Assembly (NCBI GenBank): GCA_003491285.1
Contig: CP022705.1
Location: 434,001-498,000, forward strand
From: Methanobacterium sp. BRmetb2
Lineage (GTDB): Archaea; Methanobacteriota; Methanobacteria; Methanobacteriales; Methanobacteriaceae
Direction: 5' to 3'
DNA length: 64,000 nucleotides
The notes beneath the pieces were generated by a model. It worked only from the letters and a program-made list of their open reading frames with translations. It ran no database searches and was not told the DNA's origin. This document shows positions 1 through 9,106 of this stretch, in pieces; position 1 is the stretch's first letter, and every line of letters starts with the position of its first letter. The translations under genes were made by a program, and so were the position numbers.

Positions 1-920
1 TCAGTGTGCAACCATATGAAATACAGGGCACCCAATGGGCAGTTCCATTCAAAATAACACTTGAAGGTGCCAATAAGTTCGCTAGCATTGCTGAAGGTAA
101 AGCTGGCGCGCCGGTTGATATGTATCTAGATGATAAACTTATATCATCACCAGAATTAGCCCCAGAACTAGCTACAGGTAGGCCTTCCACCGATGTACAG
201 ATAAGTGGAACAGAGAATACAAAAGAAGAAGCTGAAAAACAAGCCAAATCTATTCAAACAGTTTTACAGTCGGGTGCACTACCGGTTAAGGTTCAAATTG
301 TGGGAATAAGTACTGTATCGCCAGAACTTGGTACAGAGTTTAAAAATGGAGCATTGATTGCAGGGTTTCTGGCATTGATCGTGGTTTCATTAATAATATT
401 CTTTAGATATAGAACCCCTAAACTGGTGATTCCAATAATATTCACCAGCCTGGCGGAACTTCTTTTAATTCTCGGAGTTGCTTCCATTATAAAATGGAAT
501 ATTGATTTAGCAGCAATAGCAGGTATTATTGCTGCCATAGGGACTGGTGTTGACGATCAGATTATATTAACTGACGAAGTTTTAAAAAGTAGTAAACAAG
601 AAGAGCTTGTGCAGAAAAAAGAAAGCAAAAGAAGTAAAAAGAAAAAGAAAAGTAAAAAGAGTAGAAAATCTAAGTCTAAAAGTAGAGTTTCTATAAGTAT
701 GAAAAATAGGATTAAAAACGCATTCTTTATCATATTTGCTTCTGCAGCAACACTCATAGCTGCTATGCTTCCAGTGGCATATGTCGGATTTTCAAGAGGT
801 TCTACTGGAATAGGATCCCTTGCTGGTTTTGCATTTACCACCATTATAGGAATTCTTATTGGAATCTTTATAACCCGTCCGGTTTATGCCAAATTCCTTG
901 AATATTTCGTTGTTGATTGA
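1..920 (+). CDS. secD: Protein-export membrane protein SecD (C-terminal part, cut by window start)
   Basis: SecD partners SecF in the cytoplasmic membrane and uses ion-motive force to help secreted proteins leave the Sec channel. The reading frame is open to the left edge, so the true start lies outside the window; the GTG at position 6 is internal. The visible part has the end of the large extracytoplasmic domain, then five hydrophobic segments. One of them carries GTGVDDQIILTDE, the conserved SecD transmembrane-4 motif with paired Asp residues. Between the fourth and fifth membrane segments sits an unusual loop of about 35 residues made almost entirely of Lys, Arg and Ser. The family assignment is firm; the loop's role is unknown. 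Confidence 0.9.
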   Translation, partial: SVQPYEIQGTQWAVPFKITLEGANKFASIAEGKAGAPVDMYLDDKLISSPELAPELATGRPSTDVQISGTENTKEEAEKQAKSIQTVLQSGALPVKVQIVGISTVSPELGTEFKNGALIAGFLALIVVSLIIFFRYRTPKLVIPIIFTSLAELLLILGVASIIKWNIDLAAIAGIIAAIGTGVDDQIILTDEVLKSSKQEELVQKKESKRSKKKKKSKKSRKSKSKSRVSISMKNRIKNAFFIIFASAATLIAAMLPVAYVGFSRGSTGIGSLAGFAFTTIIGILIGIFITRPVYAKFLEYFVVD

Positions 921-1071
921 AATTTCAAGGGTAAATTTTTTTATTTTATAAATCCCATTTTATTTTATTTTTGAATGTAATCAACTAAATATAGAGGTAA
1001 CAATAAGAATAATATAATTATGAACACAAACTTTATAACTAAGAAGTAGGAAACATACTGCCGGTGGGTTA

Positions 1072-2040
1072 ATGATATCTTGGATAATTTTAGTGATAAT
1101 TTTAGTAATATCTTTATTAATCGTGATAAAAGCAGCAGATTTATTTGTAGATAATTTAGTCGAAATTGGAACGGCTTTTGGAATTTCTGAGATAATATTA
1201 GGAGTTACAGCAGCAGCTGTAGGAACCTCTCTTCCAGAATTCGGTTCTGCGATGCTGGCTATATTCACTGGTAATCCTGAAGTAGGTATTGGGTGTGCTA
1301 TTGGAGCCAACATATGGAACATAGGAGGAATTTTAGGGATTTCAACCATTTTTGCTGGGACAATTTTAAGCCAAAAAGAAGAGATTAAACGTGACGGAAC
1401 AATGACCCTGATCACCGCCGTTATAATCACATTTTTCATGTATATATTCGGTGAATTAAATTTAATCGTTGGAATAATACTATTATTTGCATATTTCATT
1501 TATTTAGGGTTATTAATTCGTGCTCAGCAGAATAATGTCAAAATAAATAATAAAACGCCGCAAATAGAAAAAAAGAAAGGGAAAAAAAAATTAAACAAAA
1601 AAAATGTGTTATGGGTAATTGTTGGTCTGATCGGTCTGGCTGTAGGGTGCAGAGTGATCGTATTTTCAACTGTTTCATTAGCAGAGATTGCAAGTATTCC
1701 TGAAATGCTTGCAGGTATTCTTCTGGCGTTTGGAACTACGGCACCAGAATTTTTTACTGTTTTAACATCTGCTCGTAAAGGATTAAGTAGGCTTGCAGTT
1801 GGAACGGTTTTAGGAAGTAATATATTCAATATTTTAATTGGATTGGGTGTGCCCTCCCTTTTTGTTGCTATCCCCGTAGAAGAGATTGCTATTAGATTTG
1901 ATGGACCAGCTATGATTGTAATTACATTCCTACTAATTGTTTTACTTAAAAGACGAATGAAACTAACCAGAGTTGAAGGAGTGATCCTTTTCTCATCATA
2001 CATAATTTATATGGGAACAAGATTATACATAATGTCGTGA
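1072..2040 (+). CDS. Sodium/calcium exchanger family (CaCA) antiporter
   Basis: A 322-residue polytopic membrane protein with the internal duplication of the CaCA superfamily. The first alpha repeat has GTSLPE at residues 51-56 and GANIWN at 78-83. The second has GTTAPE at 221-226 and GSNIFN at 248-253. These are the ion-binding motifs of Na+/Ca2+ or H+/Ca2+ exchangers. The two halves are joined by a cytoplasmic-type loop (about residues 150-178) that is very rich in Lys. The ATG follows a GGTGGG ribosome-binding site. The uspA-type gene starts 4 bases after its stop, so the two are probably cotranscribed. A paralog lies at 3617-4663. The transported ion cannot be told from sequence. Confidence 0.9.
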   Translation: MISWIILVIILVISLLIVIKAADLFVDNLVEIGTAFGISEIILGVTAAAVGTSLPEFGSAMLAIFTGNPEVGIGCAIGANIWNIGGILGISTIFAGTILSQKEEIKRDGTMTLITAVIITFFMYIFGELNLIVGIILLFAYFIYLGLLIRAQQNNVKINNKTPQIEKKKGKKKLNKKNVLWVIVGLIGLAVGCRVIVFSTVSLAEIASIPEMLAGILLAFGTTAPEFFTVLTSARKGLSRLAVGTVLGSNIFNILIGLGVPSLFVAIPVEEIAIRFDGPAMIVITFLLIVLLKRRMKLTRVEGVILFSSYIIYMGTRLYIMS

Positions 2041-2044
2041 TAAC

Positions 2045-2491
2045 ATGGTCTATAAGAAAGTATTAGTAACAAGCACTGGTGAATACCTAGATGATATTCT
2101 TGAGCATACTTTAGATCTAATATCTGAAAGGAAAATGGATGTTATAGGTCTTTATGTGGTAGATACATCAGTACCATTCTTAACTCCTAAAAAAATAAAG
2201 GAAATGATGAAAACAGAGCTCAAAAAGAAGGGTCGGGAAATTTTAGATAGTATGAAAGTCGAATTTGAAAAACCCGCCAATTATATGGTAAACTTCATAG
2301 AAATGATGGTGGAAGGAGACCCTGCAGACGAAATTGTCAGAATAGCCGAAGAAGAAAAAGTAGATGTTATAGTAATGGGTACTGGAAAAAGTATCATGGA
2401 TAAACATCTTCTGGGTAGTGTTTCTGAAAAGGTGGTTCATTCTGCACCATGTACAATATTACTAATTCGAACTGTGCAGGAAGAAAAATAA
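2045..2491 (+). CDS. Universal stress protein, UspA family
   Basis: A 148-residue single-domain UspA protein: alternating beta strands and helices start with KKVLVTSTG and end with the nucleotide-loop signature GTGKS then GSVSEKVVHSAPC (about residues 118-140), the pattern of ATP-binding Usp proteins. It follows the antiporter gene by only 4 bases and is probably expressed with it. Pairing of Usp domains with membrane transporters is common, and an ATP-sensing regulatory role toward the antiporter is possible but is inference. The family call is secure; the cellular target is unknown. Confidence 0.9.
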   Translation: MVYKKVLVTSTGEYLDDILEHTLDLISERKMDVIGLYVVDTSVPFLTPKKIKEMMKTELKKKGREILDSMKVEFEKPANYMVNFIEMMVEGDPADEIVRIAEEEKVDVIVMGTGKSIMDKHLLGSVSEKVVHSAPCTILLIRTVQEEK

Positions 2492-2702
2492 AATTAATTC
2501 AAGTACTAATGATGCCTTGAGTTAATTAATTTCGTAAACAATCAAATATTTCTAATAACTTATTATTTTTATTTTTCTATTTGTTGATGGTTTATCGCCC
2601 CTAAATTAGTTAAAAAAACATGTTATCTCTCTTATTTTGGATGTATTAATCTAAAAAAGAATTGAAAACGATTAAAATTTACAAATTAGATTTATACCGG
2701 GA

Positions 2703-3245
2703 TTAAGCAGTTTTAAAGGAACTTACAATGTCTAAAAATATGCCTTGGACCCTGAAAAAGTCGTCTGGCGTTGAATTTAGATGAATTTCATATACTTTTC
2801 CATTTTTTTCTAAATAGATAAGTTCATGTTCCTCTAAACTCTTTTCATCATCAGAAGAGTCTTGTAATAGAAAGTCTTTTGCATTAACCCCATCAACAGT
2901 TATGGTTCTATTTTCAATCATTTTAAAATTTGGATCAGACTTGTTATTAGCAGTTTTAGAATAAGGATTGAATAATTGAATAATTTTTGTGTCAGTTAAA
3001 TTAAAGTTTCCTAAAAATTTTAAGGTTATAATAGATTGATTAAATTTTTCTATTTCATTTTTAGGCACTACTGTTACTACTGATTCATTAACAACAGTGG
3101 CCTTGGACTCCCATCCATCAGGATATTTGAAAGAAAAATATTGTCCATCAAAAGTTTTAAACTGGAAATCAGTACATCCCGCAACGGATATAAGAACTAT
3201 AACAATTATTATTATCCATGAAGTAGGAAATTGCGTAGCTATCAC
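2703..3245 (-). CDS. PsbP-like lipoprotein
   Basis: A 180-residue predicted lipoprotein. A hydrophobic N-terminal stretch is followed by VAGC, a good lipobox, so the mature protein would be lipid-anchored outside the membrane. The rest resembles the PsbP-related fold seen in many methanogen surface proteins, with YFSFKYPDGW near residues 36-45 and a C-terminal segment ending in IVSSFKTA. Function is unknown. The start is doubtful: only GTG at 3245 fits, it lies inside the GGGGGAGTGAT Shine-Dalgarno-like run, and the signal peptide then lacks the usual basic residues. The gene is convergent with uspA and faces a 371-base spacer upstream. Confidence 0.75.
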   Translation of the reverse strand: MIATQFPTSWIIIIVIVLISVAGCTDFQFKTFDGQYFSFKYPDGWESKATVVNESVVTVVPKNEIEKFNQSIITLKFLGNFNLTDTKIIQLFNPYSKTANNKSDPNFKMIENRTITVDGVNAKDFLLQDSSDDEKSLEEHELIYLEKNGKVYEIHLNSTPDDFFRVQGIFLDIVSSFKTA

Positions 3246-3616
3246 TCCCCCTTTTATAAATTTTTAAATTAAAATAATTAATATAAATATATACAATCCT
3301 ATTTAATTTTAACCTTTTTGAAAATAGAAACTTTTTATAAAAAATTAATTATTAAATTGTTAAAAAAGGATTTTTTTTGTTTTTTACAAAAATTAAAAAC
3401 AAATAATATCGATTAATTATATTATCAACTCTTAATTATTTCAAAAATATGTTTTTTATCTTAAATCATGAAACATTGCTCATTTCCAGTTCTTTAAACT
3501 ATTGGATCTATTCGTGTTTGTGCTTAGAAAACTTACAATAATAGAAATCTTTTAATATGAGTTTTATTAATAGTCTATGGTTTAAGGATAAATGAATATT
3601 ATATTCAGGGATTATT
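3246..3616. other. Intergenic spacer, divergent promoter region
   Basis: About 370 bases of extremely AT-rich DNA between the minus-strand lipoprotein gene and the plus-strand antiporter gene. Runs such as ATATAAATATATAC near 3280-3293 could serve as TATA elements for the lipoprotein gene. AGGGATT just before the ATG at 3617 is the likely ribosome-binding site of the antiporter. I see no convincing gene, hairpin or repeat here. Confidence 0.5.
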
Positions 3617-4663
3617 ATGCTATGGATAATACAAATTGTTATTTTAATTATTTCTCTAATAATTGTAATTAAATCTGCAGACCTTTTTATTGATAATTTA
3701 GTAGATATTGGTACTAGACTGGGAATATCAGAAATTATTCTGGGAGTTACAGCTGCAGCTATTGGAACATCACTACCCGAATTTGGTTCGGCAGTAATAG
3801 CTTCAGTAAGTGGTAACACCGATATTGGTGTGGGGGTAGTTATCGGGTCAAATATTTGGAATATAGCGGGTATATTGGGTATCTCTGCAACAATAGCAGG
3901 AGTTATAAAAACAGATACAAAAGGAGTTACACGGGATGGGCTTATAACATTGGGCACTGGCTTAATACTATTGTTTTTCATGTTATTTGGGGACATCACC
4001 AGAATAGCTGCTATAGTAATGATCATGGTTTACATTGCTTATCTCTGGATGTTAATACGGGCTCAAAAAGACTATTCAAAAAATGAATCTGATAAAGAAG
4101 ATAAAGAAAATTTATCATCTATAGAAAAATCTGATAAAGAAGAATCAGTTGATAAAGAAAAAGTTACCAAATATATTCCAGAAGAATCCTCAGAAACAAA
4201 GAAATCAATAAAGCCAAAAAATATAATTTTCATGGTCCTTGGATTCATAGGTCTGATTATTGGATGTAAATTATTAGTTGATAGTGGAACAGAACTAGCC
4301 AGAATCGCAGGGATACCTGCCATGATAATGGGTCTTTTTACACTGGCTATTGGGACCAGCATCCCTGAACTGGTTGTTACATTATCTTCTGCAGTTAAAG
4401 GATTGCACAACTTATCTCTTGGAACGGTTCTGGGAAGTAACACTTTCAATATTATGATAGGTATCGGAATACCTGCATTAATTATGAGGGTTCCAGTAGA
4501 AAGACTATCTCTCACCTTTGATGCCCCGGTAATGATCTTTGTCACCGCACTCTTAATATTACTATCTAGAAGAGGAAATAAATTAACTAGATATGATGGA
4601 TTAATTTTATTAAGCATTTACATCATTTATGCAGTAACCAGATTGTACCTTACTGGACTATAA
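3617..4663 (+). CDS. Sodium/calcium exchanger family (CaCA) antiporter, paralog
   Basis: A 348-residue CaCA-family membrane protein, clearly paralogous to the one encoded at 1072-2040: the first alpha repeat is nearly identical (GTSLPE at 50-55, GSNIWN at 77-82). The second repeat has GTSIPE at 246-251 followed by GSNTFN. The central loop (about 150-201) is much longer than in the paralog and mostly acidic (many Glu, Asp and Ser), whereas the paralog's loop is basic. The loop is therefore the main point of divergence and could set regulation or Ca2+ sensing. The ion specificity is not known. Expressed alone; the next gene starts over 100 bases later. Confidence 0.9.
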   Translation: MLWIIQIVILIISLIIVIKSADLFIDNLVDIGTRLGISEIILGVTAAAIGTSLPEFGSAVIASVSGNTDIGVGVVIGSNIWNIAGILGISATIAGVIKTDTKGVTRDGLITLGTGLILLFFMLFGDITRIAAIVMIMVYIAYLWMLIRAQKDYSKNESDKEDKENLSSIEKSDKEESVDKEKVTKYIPEESSETKKSIKPKNIIFMVLGFIGLIIGCKLLVDSGTELARIAGIPAMIMGLFTLAIGTSIPELVVTLSSAVKGLHNLSLGTVLGSNTFNIMIGIGIPALIMRVPVERLSLTFDAPVMIFVTALLILLSRRGNKLTRYDGLILLSIYIIYAVTRLYLTGL

Positions 4664-4775
4664 TATACTAAATTTTTTGTAAAAATTTATAACCAACATT
4701 TACTATATCTAAATTAAAGATTCATTGGTGTACACCTAATCAACTATTCTTAGTAAAATTATAAAGGTAAATTTT

Positions 4776-5252
4776 ATGGAAAAGCCAAAAAAGTTACCAA
4801 GGGAATTGAAGGTTAAACCTATTAAAAATGGGACAGTTATAGACCACATAACCGCTAATAAAGCATTAAATGTCCTTAAAATTTTGGGGTTGCCCAATGA
4901 AAAGAGCAAAGTAACCATTGCTATGAACGTTCTTTCATCACAAATGAAAAATAAAGATATAGTTAAAATTGAGAATAGAGAATTAGATTCTCAAGAAGTG
5001 GATAAAATAGCATTAATAGCACCAAATGCCACTATAAATATTATAAGAGATTATGAAATCGTAGAAAAAGGCAAGGTTCATCTTATGGACGAAATTAAGG
5101 ATATATTAAAATGCCCCAATCCCAACTGTATAACTAATACTGCTGAACCTGTTGACTCCAAATTTTTTGTAATTAACAAAAAAGCCATTATCTTGAGATG
5201 TTACTTCTGTGAGAGAATCGTAGATGAAAAAGGTATTGAATTTCAAATTTAA
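4776..5252 (+). CDS. pyrI: Aspartate carbamoyltransferase regulatory subunit PyrI
   Basis: The regulatory chain of aspartate transcarbamoylase, which binds nucleotide effectors and joins catalytic PyrB trimers in pyrimidine synthesis. The 158-residue length is typical. The N-terminal allosteric domain includes GTVIDHI (19-25). The C-terminal zinc domain has four Cys ligands at 113, 118, 142 and 145 (CPNPNC and CYFC). The catalytic gene pyrB is not adjacent, which is common in methanogens. A short spacer and the convergent minus-strand gene at 5302 follow. Confidence 0.95.
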   Translation: MEKPKKLPRELKVKPIKNGTVIDHITANKALNVLKILGLPNEKSKVTIAMNVLSSQMKNKDIVKIENRELDSQEVDKIALIAPNATINIIRDYEIVEKGKVHLMDEIKDILKCPNPNCITNTAEPVDSKFFVINKKAIILRCYFCERIVDEKGIEFQI

Positions 5253-5301
5253 TTTTAATAAATAAATAATAAAAAAGAAAAAAAATTAGTTCTTTTTGTA
5301 A

Positions 5302-7260
5302 TTAAACTAGTTTAGCATACCTTGCTAAAAACACCATCTGGTAAAAAGACCTGCTTACACTTCCTGATCTCACTGTACCATGGTTAGATAAAGATTCACA
5401 AGTTATTGCAGGTATGCCCATTATATTAGAAGCATCTTCTACTGCACCCGGATATTCCATTGCTGCCGTGCTATATACAAGTAATTTGGAGCTTGTTTGT
5501 TTACTAATGTAGTAGGCCATTTTATAGCTTGTATAAAGTGGATATTTTGAACAAAACACTGCGTTTGCTCCAGGATATCCTCCTTCACGAGTAGAATGGA
5601 AATCGCCTAGATAATTAACTTTATTTTGTTTAGCCACATTTAAAATTTTGTAAGTGGGAGTTCCTGGAATATGTGATATAGTATTTGGATTTTGACCGTT
5701 CCAGTACCGTGCAACATTGGCAGTAGATGAAGGAATTGCAAACGGAACAATATAAATCGTTCCTTGAATGTCTTTATCCATTAAATAGTTAACCATGTTA
5801 AGCATGGCTATTTGTGGAGGTATCTCATTTCCATGAACTCCGGATATCATCATGACTTTAGTACCAGTTCCGTCACCAAAACGAATCATAGGTGTTCCAT
5901 TCTTTGACACTTCAATCAGCTTATTTACCACGTCAGTTCGGGAAATATACTGCATCAGAACACTATTGTTAGTTACATCCCCACCAGTTGATGTATCAAT
6001 ATTAGAAATTTCTACAGTAACTGTTCGGTTGGTTGTTGGTGTATCTGAAACCTTTTCAACATATCTATAGGAATCACCGTACTTGACTCTTTCATAGGTA
6101 ATTATCTGTATATTATATACACCTTCTGATTTCCATATAAAATCAGATGAAAGAATTTTAGTATAGTTTGGTAGCCGATCATGCTCTTTGTAGAAATCTA
6201 TGATTTTAGCATAACTAAACACTATATATTCAAACCTTAAATTACCCAAAGAAGTCTTAGAAAAATTAGGTGCTCTTCCATATGAATCTATGAAATTACG
6301 AATACTGGTTGCTTTTTCTAAATATTCGGATTTTAGAATATTGCCTGAAATTTTCTGGCCTGCGGGACTAGGTGCATCGCCAACATCCGTAACAGCCACT
6401 GGCGTAGATCTATTTTGATCCAAATTTATTACAGCATCCAATAGAACTTTTAAAAACTCAGACATGGTTAAAGATTTTGAACCGACCTGAATAGTCTCTG
6501 GTAAAACTTTATTTGTCTCTACGTAATCTTTAATATAAGCAGATGCTGTTTCAATCTCTTCGATAGTCACAGATCCCATGAAATCAGATTTAGTGATAAT
6601 CGTATAGTTTGGTAGCCTATCATGCTCTTTGTAGAAATCTATGATTTTAGCATAACTAAATAAAATACCTTCAAACCTGAGATTATGTAGAGAAGTACTA
6701 CAATAGTTTGGTGCTCTTCCATTGGCATTGATGAAATTAAGAATATTAATAGCGTTTTGTAAATATTCTGATTTTAAAATGTTACCAGAATTAACGTTAC
6801 CCGCAGGATTAGATGCCTCACCCACTACAGTAATAATTATTGGAGTATCAGTATCTCCTTGATCTAACTGTATCGTAGTTGTCAACAAAACCTTCAAAAA
6901 TTCAGCCAGAGTCAAAGTATAGGATCCGACGGGAATGCTCTCTGGTAAACTGTTATATGTATCCACATAATTCTTAAGATAAATTGAAGCTGTTTCAACC
7001 TCTTCAACCGTCACAGAACCAATAGGATCCTCAGCACTAGTTTGATATATAACAGTATCTTCCTGATTTTCCGTATCGTTATCTATAGAATCTACATCAC
7101 TGGACTGTGAAATATTTTTTTCCTCATTTTCTAATGCATTAGTATCATTTATTATAGTTCCATCTGTAACATTGTCTTCAATAGCATTAACACCAGTAAC
7201 TGAAAAAAATATCAAAAAACTGCATGCTAATAAAGCCAAAAAAAATTTCTCTCGCGTAAT
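5302..7260 (-). CDS. Secreted pseudomurein-binding protein with M14/AstE-like zinc peptidase domain
   Basis: A secreted wall enzyme of about 650 residues. Counting from the TTG at 7239: a hydrophobic signal segment, an acidic Asn/Asp-rich linker (22-72), two tandem ~148-residue modules (75-222 and 223-372) each with two pseudomurein-binding-like repeats (GRAPN and DRLPN motifs), then a domain with HGNE (H469, E472), DFHS (H548) and TCES (E614). That residue set matches the zinc ligands and catalytic Glu of M14 carboxypeptidases and aspartoacylase/AstE enzymes. It may trim peptide bonds of pseudomurein or a related amide; the substrate is inference. The start chosen is ATT at 7260, because GGAGG sits 7 bases upstream and it adds the basic residues (TREK) a signal peptide needs. 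TTG at 7239 has no ribosome-binding site. Confidence 0.8.
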   Translation of the reverse strand: MTREKFFLALLACSFLIFFSVTGVNAIEDNVTDGTIINDTNALENEEKNISQSSDVDSIDNDTENQEDTVIYQTSAEDPIGSVTVEEVETASIYLKNYVDTYNSLPESIPVGSYTLTLAEFLKVLLTTTIQLDQGDTDTPIIITVVGEASNPAGNVNSGNILKSEYLQNAINILNFINANGRAPNYCSTSLHNLRFEGILFSYAKIIDFYKEHDRLPNYTIITKSDFMGSVTIEEIETASAYIKDYVETNKVLPETIQVGSKSLTMSEFLKVLLDAVINLDQNRSTPVAVTDVGDAPSPAGQKISGNILKSEYLEKATSIRNFIDSYGRAPNFSKTSLGNLRFEYIVFSYAKIIDFYKEHDRLPNYTKILSSDFIWKSEGVYNIQIITYERVKYGDSYRYVEKVSDTPTTNRTVTVEISNIDTSTGGDVTNNSVLMQYISRTDVVNKLIEVSKNGTPMIRFGDGTGTKVMMISGVHGNEIPPQIAMLNMVNYLMDKDIQGTIYIVPFAIPSSTANVARYWNGQNPNTISHIPGTPTYKILNVAKQNKVNYLGDFHSTREGGYPGANAVFCSKYPLYTSYKMAYYISKQTSSKLLVYSTAAMEYPGAVEDASNIMGIPAITCESLSNHGTVRSGSVSRSFYQMVFLARYAKLV

Positions 7261-7491
7261 GTAAAGCCCTCCAAGTTCCTATTATAATAAAGGAATTTTT
7301 AGATATTTACTGGGTATAAAATTTAATATGATTTATAGTCTATTTCTCATTATTAATGAATCAAATTATATTAAAAGCATTATATAAAAGATCTGTTATA
7401 ATAAATTAAAAATTAATGCATTATCAAACTGGTTTTTGTAATACTAAATGATAATTTGTCACTTGAAAAATTATATTTTAATAATAGATGA

Positions 7492-8682
7492 CTAATTATT
7501 GGTAATATGTTTGGCTAATCTTTTAGCCAATGCTATAATCGTAAGTATTGGTGGTAATCCTGGTGATTTGGGTAAAACACTCGCATCAGTAACATATAAT
7601 CCTTGGATTTCAGTTTCTAAATTTTTATTTACAACTTTTCCGATGGGAGCAGTGCCTCCTGGATGAGCCCCACGGGGAGGTGTGGAAACTATAGTTTTAG
7701 GATCAACCCCTGCTTCCAGTAAAATGGTTCCTGCTTTAGCAGAAGCTTCGCATAAAAATTTTACGTCATTTAATGTGTTATATTTTATTATTTTATCTTT
7801 TTCTACTCGGCCACTAGATTCATCCTTAATTTTAACCATTAAACCTAAAATATCGGCTTCTTTAGCCCCAAAGTCTTTGAGTTGATTAAATATTAGACTT
7901 GAATAATGAGGGGAGATAATGTAATCTTCACATTCAATCAGAGCATTCATCTGGACTTCTTCATTAAATCCTATTCCCTCTAGAACCCCCCCTACCGTCA
8001 CAAAGGTATCCATGAAAAATTTTTCTCCTGCATTCAAACCTATTTTTTGAAGTAATTTAGGAGTGGTGATTGCACCGGGAGCTAAAATTACCGTGCTTGA
8101 TTTAAATAGTTTATCATAGCTTTTAACACCAGTTACTCTCCCATTTTTTGTGACTATATCTGTGATTGCTGTTTCTGGTAGAATTTCTGCACCATATTTC
8201 TTGGCTTCATGAATAAAGTCTAATGCAGTCCATTTAGCATTCTGGGGACATCCAAAAGAACATTTTCCGCATGGTTTACAGTTTTTAGGATTGATGAATT
8301 TCGGCATCTTCTGAACTTTAAAATCCAGTTTTGATGCAGCCTCCATTAACTTTAAAGTTCCCCTTCCAAAATGTGAATCCGGTAACTCTTTAACATTTAA
8401 TTCTAGTTCAATTTCATTAAACTCATTTGAAAGGTTAATTCCCATTTCTTTCATGTACTCTGCCGATGTTCTTACTGCATTTCCAGCAGATACCAAGGTA
8501 GAACCACCTATACAAACTGTATTAAGAAGATCCAAACAGGAATCTGATGGTTGATAACATTTATATGCCTTACCGGTCTTTATTAATGGGCCTTTTTCAA
8601 TAACTGTTACAGGAATTCCTGATTTTGCAAGTTCCATTGCTACTGTAGAGCCTCCAGCTCCTGAACCAATCACTAAAACCAT
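7492..8682 (-). CDS. FAD-dependent GMC-type oxidoreductase with 4Fe-4S Cys motif
   Basis: A 396-residue flavoprotein. The N-terminus is a Rossmann FAD site, VIGSGAGGSTVAMELAKSG. The C-terminus has the GMC-type block HPGGTAPIG and later GLYVTDASVLPKSPG. Between them (about residue 140-155) lies CKPCGKCSFGC, a CxxCxxCxxxC iron-sulfur signature not found in classic GMC oxidases, which suggests electron exchange with ferredoxin rather than oxygen. The gene follows the NIL-ferredoxin gene by 35 bases, same strand, and probably shares its operon with the homocysteine-synthesis genes. The substrate is unknown. An electron-transfer role in that pathway is inference. Confidence 0.8.
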   Translation of the reverse strand: MVLVIGSGAGGSTVAMELAKSGIPVTVIEKGPLIKTGKAYKCYQPSDSCLDLLNTVCIGGSTLVSAGNAVRTSAEYMKEMGINLSNEFNEIELELNVKELPDSHFGRGTLKLMEAASKLDFKVQKMPKFINPKNCKPCGKCSFGCPQNAKWTALDFIHEAKKYGAEILPETAITDIVTKNGRVTGVKSYDKLFKSSTVILAPGAITTPKLLQKIGLNAGEKFFMDTFVTVGGVLEGIGFNEEVQMNALIECEDYIISPHYSSLIFNQLKDFGAKEADILGLMVKIKDESSGRVEKDKIIKYNTLNDVKFLCEASAKAGTILLEAGVDPKTIVSTPPRGAHPGGTAPIGKVVNKNLETEIQGLYVTDASVLPKSPGLPPILTIIALAKRLAKHITNN

Positions 8683-8717
8683 TAAAAAACTTCCAAATAA
8701 AGTTCAATATGTTTTAA

Positions 8718-9104
8718 TCATTCCATAAGATTAATAGCCTTCATTGGACAGGATAATGTGCAAAAACCACAACCAATGCATGATTGATTATCTATTTCCA
8801 CAGACCAATCCTCTTTTATGGATATGGCATTTACTGGACAAAGTGAAACACAAACACCACAATCAATACACTTTTCTTCATCCTGTTTTACCACTTTTTT
8901 TACTGGAAAAACTTGGATTCCCTGATCTTCCATATATTGAATACTCTCTTCAGCTTGTTGTCCACTGATTTCCACCAGCATGTTTCCTCCTTTGGGACTT
9001 ATATCTGCTCTTAAAATATTGAAATTAATATCAAAACGTTTTATGGTATCGGAAATTAGGGTATTACTTACTATGCTTGGCGAAAACCTTAATCTTGCTT
9101 TCAT
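8718..9104 (-). CDS. NIL-domain 4Fe-4S ferredoxin (homocysteine synthesis partner, MA1822-like)
   Basis: A 128-residue protein with an N-terminal NIL domain (about 1-70, ligand-binding fold shared with methionine ABC-transporter ATPases) and a C-terminal double-cluster ferredoxin: CIDCGVCVSLCPVNAI and CIGCGFCTLSCPMKAI. In Methanosarcina acetivorans the equivalent pair MA1821/MA1822 is needed to make homocysteine from aspartate semialdehyde. MA1822 is the ferredoxin of this type, thought to supply electrons. The ATG follows a GGTGGTGAT ribosome-binding site, 2 bases after the upstream gene's stop, so translation is probably coupled. Confidence 0.9.
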   Translation of the reverse strand: MKARLRFSPSIVSNTLISDTIKRFDINFNILRADISPKGGNMLVEISGQQAEESIQYMEDQGIQVFPVKKVVKQDEEKCIDCGVCVSLCPVNAISIKEDWSVEIDNQSCIGCGFCTLSCPMKAINLME

Positions 9105-9106
9105 AT

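Noticed and set aside
981..1499. Long minus-strand open frame opposite the first antiporter
   Set aside because: Low-complexity shadow of the plus-strand membrane protein; the plus frame has family motifs and a ribosome-binding site.
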